NCBI RefSeq assembly: GCF_030272615.1
Contig: NC_081406.1
Coordinates: forward strand, 484,375,900 to 484,439,899
Length of the DNA: 64,000 nucleotides
Source: Cryptomeria japonica
Taxonomy: Eukaryota > Streptophyta > Pinopsida > Cupressales > Cupressaceae
Direction: 5' to 3'
Below, piece after piece: positions 1 to 11,679 of the stretch. Every line of letters begins with the position of its first letter. Position 1 is the first letter of the stretch. Below the pieces are notes generated by a model, which searched no databases, was not told where the DNA came from, and saw nothing but the letters and a program-made list of their open reading frames with translations. Position numbers and translations under genes: made by a program.

Positions 1-1008
1 CAATTGTCTAATAAATTCAAACCAAAAACTAATTAACCAACTTAATGCTTAATACTGGTAAACCAGTTAAGTATGTTGGTAGACAGTGTTAATAGTAAAT
101 TGCTATACCGATAAGGTTTAATGCATGAAACATAAACATAAAGTCATCCACAACACATGACACCAATATTTGTACGTGGAAACCCTGTAAGGGGAAAAAC
201 CATGGTGGGAAACCTTACCCACAATCAGATGATACTACTATAGATAGTAAGTGTACATAAATGGGGTCTGCACATGCAGAAAGGCCAACAACCTAGAGCT
301 CACTGCTCAATCACAAAATGGGAGTCACACTGACTACAGTTGGATGGTTAAATCCAATAAGAATGTACTGCACAAAATAACATCTTCATATGCTGGATTC
401 AATACCAGTGTAATGCTGACATGCTTCTACAAAAACCTAACTTCACCTTCAAATGATGTCTTCATGTATATCCCTGCTTGATCTTGCATATACCTTCACT
501 CAATTGTTTTTTGCATTCCACACTTGATTTTACAAATAAGATCTTACATTTATACCATACCCTAAGACCAATTTTAGTAGGTCGACTCTACGAGATATTA
601 CAATAAAACATTTTCCATACAATATAATATCCGATGCAATAACCAATTAAGCATGTCGGCTTAATGCATTTACATCAATAATAAATCATCTCCATAGTGT
701 GCCATGCTGATTTGGAAAAGATAAACCTACTGGTGTAACCCTAGATAACCTGGACCTATTTGCCGGTAAAAGTAAATATGCAAATATGAATATACCAATG
801 ACTAATTCTTCAAAACAAAGTGTCCACATGATGTCTTCAACGTTACCAAGTGTCTTCCATATCATTCCAGGTACCGGTGAACAATATATCCTACCGGTGA
901 ACCATATACCAGTAATTGTTGCACAGTTTACTTGCTTGCCCGTTAATGTTGTTGGATCTTCAAAGCAGGTGTTGACATCAATGACAAAACCATACCAAAA
1001 TACCAACA
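1..1008 (-). mobile_element. Copia LTR of the A-prime family (solo LTR or 5' LTR)
   Basis: The sequence matches the LTRs at 6073-7142 and 11680-12748 from about 40 bases inside their left end to the terminal ...ATACCAACA at 1008. Shared landmarks include the GGTGGGAAACCTTACCCACAATCAGATGATACTACTA-type block near 208-240 and the GTTGACATCAATGACAAAACC block near 971. The right flank lacks the polypurine tract that follows a 3' LTR of this family. It is therefore either a solo LTR or the 5' LTR of a minus-strand element lying off the left edge. Identity is seen directly by comparison; the choice between the two states cannot be made from this window. Confidence 0.8.
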
Positions 1009-2105
1009 GTAAAGTTATTTCAACATAATTCTAAGTCAAGTTACTAGAGATACACATGTCCAATTATTATAACTTTTACATTCAAAATTTCTTCCTAGAC
1101 CTATCCATCCAAAGTTCTCATATATTTTCACACACAAAAACATGAAAGTGCTAAAAATAATGTAGGAAAATCCAATGCTTAAGTTTTCCTACTTCTAAAA
1201 GCATACACAAAAATCTCATCCATATATAGTGTTGATAATTTATATAAAAACCATTCACTTGTACTTGTGTAATAGAACACAAATACTTTATATTGGTATA
1301 ATCATCTTTGATGCTAGAATCTTATTCAAACATGACCTGGACTTACTAATATAAAAACATGTGTTCTTGATTATATGTTTACAAACACATATCACTTTTA
1401 AACAACCTTGTAGTCTTAACCAATTTTGTAGCTACATGATTTATTGCAAAATCTAACTTGTCCTTGTGCACCCATCTAACTAATATCATTTTTGACTGCC
1501 TTATTTTTGCAAGTATATCATAGATGATGATATGTTTAGGTGGATTGGATACACTAACACATGCTTTTCATATAAAATGGAATTCTCTAGTTAGACATCT
1601 CTCTATCATTGACCTTACAATCTACCTTTGATTTTTTCTCAATTAAAAATGACCTACAATATAGGCTTTGTCATATCTTGATTGCTAAAGGTGATGCAAC
1701 ATAAATTATCTTTATTATGGATTTATTTCACCTATGGTACCCCTTTTATTGGATACACCAAGACAATCGCATGTGTTTACCTATTCTTAGTTGCAAGCTT
1801 CTTAAAATGAATATTTACACCTACTTGAAAGAAAAACTATGAACAAATAGTGAAACATTATGTCACCTCTTCCATATCAATAACTTTAAAATCCAATTAG
1901 AATGTAACCCTTTACTATTGAATTCAATATCCTTGATCATATTCATAGTTTTTTGGTATGTTTTATTTTTTATATGAAGGGTTTGGATGAGAGACATATT
2001 CCTATTAGTCCATTTTCATCTATGAATCACACATAAGCACATTGATAGTATACAATGTAACAATAATCACATTGCACAAGAGATATTCATTTCTAATGTT
2101 AACAA
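1009..2105. other. AT-rich stretch without recognisable features
   Basis: About 1.1 kb of AT-rich sequence between two LTRs. I see no reading frame of note, no LTR ends, no terminal repeats and no similarity to other parts of the window. It may be the older host DNA into which the LTR elements inserted. Confidence 0.5.
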
Positions 2106-3320
2106 TGTTAGACAGGTCAGATAACCAGAGGACAACTAAGAGGGGGGGTGAATTAGTTGTCACCAGATTATAGAACTTTAAGCATTCAAAAGCTTTTTAC
2201 CGAAGCACATAAACTCAATACCGGAATGCATAAACTAAATACCCGAATAACTGATATAGAAATTAAACATAAACATAAATCATAGATTAGTTACCATCCA
2301 TCTAGAACACATGACACCAAGATTTGTATGTGGAAAACCCGGTAAAGGGAAAAACAAAGGTGGGAAGCCTACCCACAATCAGATAATACTTCTGCAGTAA
2401 GTATGTGATTACAATATAAGGGGCCTACACATGCAGGAAGGCCAAAATCCTAGAGTTGACTACTCATCATAAAAGGAGACTCACTGACTACAAAATAAAT
2501 CCAAACTACAATCCAGAATGAAGATTGAACTGCAGAGATAGCATCTCATGTGCCTAAGTACAGTTCCAATTAAGCTCAGTATTGGAGGTCTTAAAGCTCT
2601 TCCACAAACCCAATTCAATCACCTATGATCAACCAAACCTTATGCATATGATTATAACATTACTCGCACACAGATAATCCCATAACCTTGACATATTATC
2701 TACAAAGAGATCTTACATCATATTTATACCAACCAAGGACCTAAACAGTTAGGTCATTCACTTAAAATATAATACAATAAGTTCATAACATGAACTCACA
2801 ATCCAATGATAAACCAAGTTGGCTTAGGCCAAATACAATGTTAACCAATCATTAAATCTCATCGGTAACACATCAGGAACATCCTCCAACACATTACATA
2901 AATCGGTCCATAACCTAGATGACACTAGACCCAAAATAGGTCACCATAAACCAAATCCAACACTACCGATCAATAGGAACATGAAAAAGATAACCAACAA
3001 CATCTTGAAAGCCATCTAGAAGCCGCACCAACACCACTTATCATGTGCATCAAAAGATCTTCAACAAAGCTTTGTCGGTAAAACCCTTACTAGAATAAAT
3101 GATAGTATATGAGTCATCAAATCCTGAAACAATTGATCATGATACACATCTAAATATCATGAATGACATATCCAAAACAATTCCACAAACCAAAGCATAT
3201 CGGAGCATACCATATCAATATCATAATCCAACCACTCTACCAGAACCAACTAGAAACCGGTAAACAACCAAAACAACCAGTGTTGCCATCAGTGAAAAAA
3301 TATCAATGCAACACAATAAA
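2106..3320 (-). mobile_element. LTR of copia family A, inverted
   Basis: Reverse-complement relative of the 5' LTR at 3321-4524. It begins TGTTAGACA and carries the G-tract followed by TGAATTAGTTG (about 2141-2161), the mirror of the C-tract near the end of the forward LTR. It shares the TGGAAAACCCGGTAAAGGG / CCTACCCACAATCAGATAATACTTCTGCAG block and ends with the GTGTTGCCATCAGTG region near 3288. Its right end is slightly deleted compared with the 3' LTR start at 47473, and it abuts the forward LTR with essentially no spacer. It looks like a solo LTR. The exact right boundary is uncertain by about 10 bases. Confidence 0.75.
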
Positions 3321-4524
3321 TTTTAGCCATTTGGTGGAATTGATTATGTGTTTCATTTATGTTTTGTCATTGATGTCAACACTAGTTGTTTGGATGCTTT
3401 ACCGACACCCTTCTAGTCCTGGTAGGTTGAGTAGGTTTTGGTTAATTTGGATCCGACATGATCTGGTTGACTTCGGTATAATATGGTGATGGAATTGGCT
3501 TGTTCATGACACTCATACTCATATTTGGTCAATTGGTTCTGGTCTGGTGATTGGATGCTATCCTACTTACTTAGAAGATTGGTTTCTAGTTCCGGTGAGG
3601 GTTTCACCGACAAAGCTTTTGGTGGAGATCTTTGATGCATTGTATAATTGGTGTTGGTGCATCTACTGATGGAGTTTTAGGATACTATTGGTGATCATGT
3701 TCGAGACTTGGCATTTGGAGATCATTGGTGAAGTGTGTGGACCTATACTTGGTCTCGATTGATCTAGTTTATGGACCGACATTGATGTATTGTGTGGATA
3801 GGACCTATTGTGGTATTTCCGGGATGTCTTATGTGTTGGATATTATTTGTTTTGGTCTAAGGCTGACATGGTTTGTAATGATGTAATTGGTTTATTGTCG
3901 GGTATCCAACCTAATTGTTTATGGTCGAGGGTTTGTATAAATAAGATGTAATATCTCATTATAGATCATCATGGTTATTGGAAGAGGTCATGGTCAAGGA
4001 ATATAATTTACGAATGATGTAATATCATTCAGGAAGAGTAGTTGGTCGATCATTGGAGATCAAATTGGGTCTAGAAGAGGATTTATTCCTCCGTTATTGA
4101 GCTTAATTAGAACTATACTCAGGCATAGGAGATGCTATCTTTTGTAGTTCAACACTTCTCTGGATTGTAGTCAGGATTTGTATGTAGTCAGTGAGACTCT
4201 TTTTGTGATGACCAGTGTACTCTAGGCTATTGGCCTTCCTGCAAGTGCAGGCCCCTTCATTGTAAATTCACATACTTACTGCAGAAGTATTATCTGACTA
4301 TGGGTAGGCTTCCCACTATGGTTTTTCCCTTTATCGGGTTTTCCACGTACAAATCTTGGTGTTGTGTGGATGGTTTTTATTCTGTGATTATTGTTTATGC
4401 TTAATTGGATTAACTGCTATTCTCGTATTGTTGTTTTAAAATTCCTAATGCTTCTAGTAATCTATGACAACTGATTCACCCCCCCCCCTCTCAGTTGTCT
4501 TCCGGTTATATGAATTGTCTAACA
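3321..4524 (+). mobile_element. 5' LTR of copia element A
   Basis: This 1,204-bp LTR directly precedes an initiator-Met primer binding site at 4525. Its first ~250 bases match the 3' LTR fragment at 47473-47726 (TTGGTGGAATTGATTATGTG, GTCATTGATGTCAACACTAGTTG, GGATCCGACATGATCT). Its end has the C-tract and CTCTCAGTTGTCTTCCGG block, then TCTAACA. The first bases are TTTTAGCC where the 3' copy has TGTTGGCC, so the canonical TG terminus appears mutated or was altered at the junction with the inverted LTR on the left. Confidence 0.85.
3936..3943 (+). promoter_or_regulatory. Candidate TATA box of copia A 5' LTR
   Basis: TATAAATA lies about 590 bases before the LTR end, in GTTTGTATAAATAAGATG. The position fits a U3/R boundary of a copia LTR. 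No transcription start evidence is available from sequence alone. Confidence 0.5.
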
Positions 4525-4538
4525 ATTGGTATCAGAGC
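4525..4538 (+). other. Primer binding site (initiator-Met tRNA type), copia A
   Basis: ATTGGTATCAGAGC follows immediately after the LTR terminus ...TAACA. TGGTATCAGAGC is the standard plant copia PBS complementary to the 3' end of initiator-Met tRNA. It fixes the LTR end and the plus orientation of element A. Confidence 0.92.
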
Positions 4539-4635
4539 TTTGTTTCTCTCTACAGAAATCTTAACCACTTGAGGAAGATCTTATATGAACTATCAGTTCA
4601 AGTTCATCTAGTTCTTCTAGAGCTATCTTTCGAAG

Positions 4636-5668
4636 GGATATACCAAGGCTTGAAGGAACAAATTATACAATATGGAAGATTCTGATGGAGACTCATCTGA
4701 GATGTCTTGGCAAGGAGATTTGGGAGATCACACAAAATGTTGTCACACCCTTTAATCCAGGATCTAGCAATCCTCCTCTGACAAACTTGGACAAGGAGCT
4801 TGAGAATGATTGTAGAGCAAGAGAAGCCCTCTTGTGTGCACTTTTAGATCAGCAAATTAGGAGATTAACCAACAAATCATCTAGAAAGCCTATATGGGAT
4901 AAATTATAGACTCTTAATGAAGGTGACCCTACAGTGAAGATTGCTAAACTTGATGGTTACTGGGTGAGATATGAAAACCTGAAGATGGAAGAAGATGAAA
5001 GGATTACTACATTCATGGAAAGGGTAAATGAGATTGTTATGGGAATTCAATGTTGTGGTGGAACTCTGAGAAAAGATGAGATTGTTTCTAAAGTCTTGAG
5101 AGCCCTACCACCAACTTACAAAATGAAGGCTACTGTTATTAATGAGTTGAGAACAATAGCTAAGACATCTGTCAACATAGATACTTTGGTTGGGAAACTA
5201 TCTCCTTTTGAGATTGAGGAATCTGAACCTTCTAGAGCTGTGAAAACTAAACCTTCTTTTCAAGCATGTACATCTAAAACCGGTAAGCAAGATTGGAGAG
5301 ATTTATATGCAAAAGAATTAAAAGATATGAAGAGAGAAGATGATGAGTTTGAGGAACTTGAAGCACTATTTGCTAGAAGAGTACCGAAAGGACCGATAGG
5401 AAGTAAGTATGAGGGAAAAGAACCTTTTAAATGTTTTGCATGTAATAAGATTGGTCATTTTGCATCTAGATGTCCTGAAAGGAATTCAAGATTTGAAGAA
5501 AGAGTTAAGAGAACATTTAAACCTAACCTTGGATATCAAAACAAGTATAGATTCAAGAAAAACAAAGACAAATCATGCTACATAGCAGATGACAAAGTCA
5601 TTACTGATTCAGATGATGAACTGACAGAAGACTCTCTAGTGGATCTGACAATGGGAAAGAATGGGTAC
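4636..5668 (+). pseudogene. gag: Copia A gag (UBN2-type capsid plus zinc knuckle), decayed
   Basis: Encodes the nucleocapsid precursor of element A. The frame begins around IFRRDIPRLEGTNYTIW (4636), where LEGTNYTIWK is the usual copia Gag N-terminus; the original start codon is no longer in frame. The capsid region runs through WVRYENLKMEEDERITTF and LRALPPTYK, typical of UBN2-family Gag. A CCHC knuckle CFACNKIGHFASRC lies near 5433-5476. Breaks seen are a TAG at 4907 where A-prime has Glu, and a frameshift just before the protease, near 5640-5665. A-prime carries the homologous gag on the other strand at 10595-11623. Not functional as it stands. Confidence 0.85.
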
Positions 5669-6072
5669 TATTGGCTATCAAGGAAGATGATCTAGCACTG
5701 GAAGAGAATATACCTGAGGAGAAGACACTTGCTGCTAAAATTAAGGATAAGGATGAATGGGTAATTGACAATGGTTGTTCACATCATATGACTGGAGATA
5801 AAGGGAAGTTTCTATCTTTGCAAGAAATTGATGGTGGACTAGGTAGATTTGGAGATGACAAGGCATGTATGATTAATGGAAAAGGAACTATATCATTGGA
5901 TGGTAAGAACAATACTGAAAATATTTATTATATTGGAGGTTTGAAGCATAATCTTTTGAGTGTAGGACAATTGGTAAATAAGGGATTTCAATTACAGTTC
6001 AAGGATAGAAAATGCAAAATCATTAAAAGATCTGGCTTAGAGATTGCAATTGGCACACAAACAAAAGGTAAC
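5669..6072 (+). pseudogene. pol: Copia A pol, part 1: protease and start of integrase
   Basis: In the frame after the gag frameshift the protease signature appears as WVIDNGCSHHMTGDKGKF. Copia proteases usually read DSG at the active site; here it is DNG. The GGLKHNLLSVGQL motif follows, as in other plant copia polyproteins, and the frame runs to IAIGTQTKGN at 6072. There it is cut by the insertion of A-prime. The reading frame continues without a gap at 12754, after the 5-bp target duplication, so this and the segments at 12754-13881 and 45509-47075 are three pieces of one pol gene. Confidence 0.9.
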
Positions 6073-7142
6073 TGTTAGGACCCAGAGGCAACTGAGAGGG
6101 CGGGGGTGAATCAATTGTCTATTAATTTCAACCCAAATATAACTTAAGCAAACCTAGTGCATAATACCAGTAAACCAAACTTTAATGCTGGTAGATAGTT
6201 TAGTAGTTAATAACAGTATCAGTAAAGTTTAATGCATGAAACAGAAAGACAAATAACATACACAACACATAACATAGTTATTTGTATGTGGAAATCCTAT
6301 AAGGGAAAAAACCACGGTGGGAAACCTTACCCACAATCAGATGATACTACTACAGATAGTATGTGTGTACAAATGGGGTCTGCACATGCAGAAAGGCCAA
6401 CTGCCTATAGCTCACTGCTTAATCACAAAATGGGAGTCACACTGACTATAATTGGATGGTTAAATCCAATGATAATGTACTGCTCAAAATAACATCTTCA
6501 TATGCTGGATTCAGTACCAGTTAAGCTCTAATTGTCTTCCTCATACCTTCCTTGAACCTTCAAATGATCTCTGTGTGTATAGCTCTACTTATATTCATAT
6601 ATACCTTATTATAATCCTTTTTCACAGTCCTCTACATAATCTCACAAATGAGATCTTACATATATACCAAAACCTGAGACCAAATGTGTAGGTCAGCTCA
6701 CTAAGATATTACAATAAAATAATTTAAAAATGAATCAATATGTGATGCATGATGTCGGCTCAATGCATTTGCAATAATAACCAATCAGTAAAACATGTCC
6801 GTAACGTGTCGTGTTGATCTGGAATAGATAATGCTTGCAGGTCCACAACCTAGACCTATTTGTCGGTAACACCAAATATGCAAACTCGATTGTACCAATA
6901 ATCAAATCACCAAAACCAAGTGTCTAAACAATGTCTTCGTCATAACCAAGTAATCTCCAGATGATAACAGATCATCCTCAGTGTCGGTCAACAATATAAC
7001 CTGCTGGTGAACCAAATACCGATGACTGTGCATAAGTCACTGAACATGCTGGTGAACATAACCAAAGATCTCCACAAGGATAAGTGTTGACAAGTGTTGA
7101 CATCAATGACAAAACCAATGCAACACATCCATAATACCAACA
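6073..7142 (-). repeat. 3' LTR of A-prime
   Basis: A 1,070-bp LTR, TGTTAGGA...ACCAACA on the plus strand. It is followed at 7143 by the reverse complement of a polypurine tract, which identifies it as the 3' LTR of a minus-strand element. A minus-strand TATA-like GGTATATATGTAAG lies at about 6655-6668. Confidence 0.93.
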
Positions 7143-7165
7143 ATCTCCCCCTTTGGCATTGATGG
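7143..7165 (-). other. Polypurine tract of A-prime
   Basis: On the minus strand this reads CCATCAATGCCAAAGGGGGAGAT and lies directly against the 3' LTR. CCAAAGGGGGAG is the typical plus-strand priming tract of plant copia elements. The same tract is found next to the LTRs of elements A (47451-47472) and B (30340-30362). Confidence 0.9.
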
Positions 7166-7479
7166 AAACACAAGATGGAAAAACCATCTAAGTGCCAAAG
7201 CAGAAATACCAAAAACCAAAAACCAACAATCTCCCAAAGAGATCATTAACCAAAAATCAAAATATAGATACAGAGAGTAACAATCTCTCCCCAAAAGATA
7301 ATGTGTTTTTCCATAGATATCTCTCCCCCTTTGACATCAAATGCCGAAGCAATACAAAACCAAATACAATCAGTTCATAGAACTTGTTACAAATACCAAT
7401 TGCTATAACCAAATTTATTCAATCTACTCCTCCTGAGAAGTAGCTCTCCTTAATCAAATCCGGAAAAAAGATTTCTCTG

Positions 7480-10400
7480 TTAATTCTGTCGGTCTGATGC
7501 CAGGCTCCAACTATCTAAGTTTCTACTGATGAGGGTATAACTCCAAGCTCTTCTCTTAGATATTCAAAAGTTTCCTTAGGAAAAGGTTTAGTAAAGATAT
7601 CTACAATCTACTCTTTAGTATTCACATAAACCAATTTCACTTCTTTTGCTTGAACATTCTCTTTCAGAAAATTGAATTTGATAGAAACATGTTTAGTTTT
7701 AGAGTGAAATATTGGATTATTTGATATATCAATTACTACTATATTATCATAGTAAATGATTATAGGTTCTTTTCATTTGACCTTTATGTCCTTCAACATT
7801 TGCTTAATCCATAATACCTGTGTACAATTAGTTGCTGCTGCAACATATTCTGATTTTGCTGTTGATAAAGATGTACAACTTTGTTTCTTTCTCAACCATG
7901 AAATTAGTTTGCTGCCAAGAAAAAATGCACCGCTGGTGGTGCTTTTTCTGTCATCTAGATCTCCTACCCACTTTGCATCTATGTATGCACATAAATCAAA
8001 AATTTCATCTTTAGGATACCATAAGCCAAGATTTGTTGTGCCTTCTAGGTACCAGAAAATCCTTTTTACTATCGATTCATGATTTTCCTTAGGATTACTC
8101 TAAAATATTGAAGCAATACATACTGCATTCATAATATCAGGTCTTGTTTGTGTCAATTATATTAAACCTCCTATCATAGACTTGTATCTTGTTGGATTAA
8201 CAGGTGTTGATTCATCCTTCAATGATAGTTTATTAGTTGTAGTCATAGGTGTACTTACCAGTTTAGAGTTTTCCATGCCAAATTTTTTAAGTAATTCCTT
8301 CAAGTACTTTGATTGATTTATGAATATACCTTTATCATTCTGTGAAATCTGCAATCCTAAAAAGAATTTTATCTCTCCAATCATAGACATTTCAAATTCT
8401 TCTTGCATCTTATTAGAAAAGTCTTTAAACAATCCATCTTCTCCTCCAAAAATGATATCATCAACAAAAACTTCAATAACCAAGATGTCATCATTAGTTA
8501 CTTTTTAATATAAGTTGTTGTTGGTATTACCTTTAGTGTAACCCAACTTCAAAAGATATTTGTCCAATCTAGCATACCAGGCTCTAGGAGCTTGCTTCAA
8601 TCCATATAAAGCTTTCCTTAACCTGCAAACCATATCATTGTCATCCATCAAAGAAAATCCATTAGGTTGTTCAATGTAAACTTCCTCTTCAAGATCACCA
8701 TTTAGAAATGCACATTTAACATCCATTTGATATACTTTATAGTTCTTGTGTGTTGTAAAAGCTAAGAATAATCCAACTGCCTCAATTCTAGCTACCGGTG
8801 CAAAGGTTTCATTATAATCAATTCCTTCTTTCTATGAATATCCCTTACACACTAATCTTTCTTTATTTATGATAACTTTACCATCTTCATTAAGTTTATT
8901 TTTGAATACCCATTTAGTTCCAATTACATTTTTGTCTTTAGGTTGGGGAACCAATGTCCATGTATTGTTCTTTTCAATTTGTTCTAATTCATCTTCCATA
9001 GCCTTAATCCAATGTTTATCTTCACATGCCTCATTAATAGTTGCTGGTTCAATTTGAGAAATTAGACATACCTTTTCATTTGCCAGTCTTCCACTAGTCA
9101 TAACTCCTTGATACTTATTCCCAATTATCTAACTTTCAGAGTGATTCAATCTCATATACCTGGGTGTATTCACTTGTTCTTCAGTCACTGGGGAATTCTC
9201 AGATGATACCGGTGGGACTGGATCAACATTCTGTACTGGCGTACTCATAGTAGGTTCATTTGTGATTATCTCAATTGTCAGTTCAGAGTCTATAGACCTT
9301 CTAAACTATTCATCAATCTTCACATTTGCACTTTCAATGATTTTCTATAATCATCTATATGCCTTTCTCTTAGATGAATAACCAAGAAATATTCCTTCAT
9401 CACTTCTAGCATCAAATTTTCCAATATAATAATCTCTCCTAATATAACATTTGCTTCCAAATATTCTAAAATATTTAAGAGTAGGAGTATTACCAAACCA
9501 TAGTTCATGAGGGGTCTTACCAATTTCACCTTTGATGTGAACTTTGTTGAATGTATAAACAACTGTATTGACTACTTCTCTCAAATATACATGAGGTAGG
9601 TTTGCTTCTGATATCATGCTTCTAGCTGCATCCAAAATAGTTTTGTTCTTCCTTTCCACAACTCCATTTTGTTGGGGTATCCAAGGTGTTGATAATTGTC
9701 TTTTGATTCCATTCACTTCATAGAATGTATTAAATTCCTTAGGTGTGAATTCACCTCCTTGATCTGATCTCAAACATTTGATTTTCTTACCAGTTTCATT
9801 CTCTACCATCACTTTGAATAGATTGAATTTCCCAAAAGCTTTTGATTTCTCCCTGAGAAAAGTAACCCAACACATTCTAGAATAATCATCAATGATTAAC
9901 ACAAAATATATATCTCCTTGTAAATTTCTAGTTCTTGCTGGACCACATAAATCAGTATGAATTAAGTCAAGAACATTATTGGATTTTTCTGGAATACTCT
10001 TAAAAGTTGCTCTAACTTGCTTTCTAAATTGACATTCCTTACATATCGGATTGTGAGGTTTAACAATCTTAGGTAAATTCCTTATTGTCTTACTTGTATT
10101 GATTTTCACAATACAATCAAAATTTACATGACACAATCTCTTATGCCATAACCAACTTTCATCAATATGTGCAATCAAGCATGTCTTCTCATTGTTATTC
10201 AAATGAAAGATATTACCTCTAGTATGATTACCGATTGCAATTTCCAAACCAGTTCTATTCATGATTTTGAATTTACCATTCTTGAATTGTAACTGAAATC
10301 CTTTTTCAACTAATTGACCAACACCCAAAAGATTATGCTTCAAACCTTCAACATAGTAAACATTATCAGTATTGTGCTTACCATCAAAAGATATAGTCTC

Positions 10401-10600
10401 TTTTCCTTTGATAAAACAAGCTTTGTCATCTCCAAATCTTACTAGACCTCCATTGTATTCTTGAAAGGTTAATAATTACTCTTATCACCAGTCATATGAT
10501 GTGAACATTCAGAATCAATGATCCATTCATCCTTTTCTTCAATTTTAGTTGCCAAGGCCTGCTCTACCAGCTGAATATTAGGTGTCGGTTGATCTTATGT
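7480..10600 (-). pseudogene. pol: A-prime pol: protease, integrase, reverse transcriptase, RNase H
   Basis: Read on the minus strand, domains come in copia order. The protease region near 10500-10550 reads IIDSECSHHMTGD, so the active-site Gly is replaced by Glu. Integrase spans about 10343-9351 with the HHCC finger around WLWHKRLCHVNF...CKECQ and the acidic triad in LIHTDLCGP, CLRSDQGGEF and NGVVERKNKT. RT spans about 9100-8160 with DVKCAFLNGDLEEEVYIEQP, KALYGLKQAPRAWY and the catalytic VFVDDIIFGGED. RNase H follows to about 7480 with CTSLSTAKSEYVAAA. Several in-frame stops and frame changes (for example near 9100, 8830, 8505 and 8157) make it inactive. It serves as an uninterrupted reference copy for element A. 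Confidence 0.9.
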
Positions 10601-11623
10601 TATTGCAACAAAATCCCATCCATTGTATGTCGGTTCCTCATCAGAATCATCAGTAACTCCTTCATCAGCATAGTAACATGATTTGTCTCTATTCTTCTTA
10701 AATCTGTACCTCTGATATTCAGGGGTAGGCTTATATGTTCTTTTAGCTTCTTCTTTCAATCTTGCATGTCTATCATAACACCTAGATGCCATATGACCAA
10801 TTTTATTGCAGTTAAAACATTTAAATAGTGCTTTACCTTCATACTTACTTCCAACTGGACCTTTAGGCATTTTCCTTGCAAATAGTGTTTCAATCTCTTC
10901 AAGTTCTTCATTCTCTCTTCTGATTTCTTCAAGTTCTCTAGCATAGAGTGCTTTCCAATCAGATTTTTTAGATGATGAAGCTTTGAAAGCCAAATCTGTC
11001 TTAATTGTAGCAATAGGACCAAATTCCTCAAGTTCAAAAGTTGAAAGTTTTCCAACCAAAGTATCTCTAGATACTGATGCATTAGGCATTGTTCTCAATT
11101 CATTAATAGCAGTTACTTTCATTTTGTATGCTGGTGGCAAAGCTCTTAAAACTTTAGAAACAATTTCATCTTCACTTAAGGATCCTCCACAACATTGTAT
11201 ACCCTAAACAATTTCATTAACTCTTTCTATAAAAGCAGAAATCCTTTCATCTTCATTTTCAAATTTCCATACCTGACCCAGAAGCATTCCAATTTTTTAA
11301 TTTTGACAATGGTATCACCTTCATTTAATGTCTCCAATTTATCCCAAATAGATTTAGTAGTAGATTGGTCTGATAATCCCATGATTTTTTGATCTGACAA
11401 TGCACTCAAAAGTGCTTCTCTTGCTTTGCAATCATTCTCCTGATCTTTAGCCAAGGTTGGTGGATTAGGTAGACTCTATGTAGGACCAACATAGCCATTC
11501 TTTGTAACATCCCATATATCCTTTCCAATGCAATTCAGGCAAGTCTCCATTATGATCTTCCATATACCATAGTTAGTTCCATCAAGCTTCGGAGTGTCCT
11601 TTGTAAAATAGTTAGTTGCCATA
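10595..11623 (-). pseudogene. gag: A-prime gag, decayed
   Basis: The ATG is at 11623 on the minus strand (MATNYFTKDTPKLDGTNYGIW), about 40 bases after the PBS, and DGTNYGIWK is the copia Gag N-terminal motif. The capsid region is followed by a CCHC knuckle CFNCNKIGHMASRC near 10790-10830 and an acidic tail (VTDDSDEEPTYNGWDFVAIT) leading to pol. In-frame stops occur, including near 11475, 11225, 11180 and 11140. Its arrangement matches the element A gag at 4636-5668. As written it cannot give a full Gag protein. Confidence 0.87.
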
Positions 11624-11665
11624 GAATCTCCTCAAGCTGTTAAACGTCTGCAAAAAGAAGACTTA

Positions 11666-11679
11666 GCTCTGATACCAAT
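11666..11679 (-). other. Primer binding site, A-prime
   Basis: The plus strand GCTCTGATACCAAT is the reverse complement of ATTGGTATCAGAGC, the initiator-Met type site. It directly abuts the 5' LTR at 11680. Confidence 0.92.

Noticed and set aside
686-1028. Small overlapping frames on both strands near the left edge
   Set aside because: They lie wholly within LTR sequence, and related frames recur in the other LTR copies as shadows.
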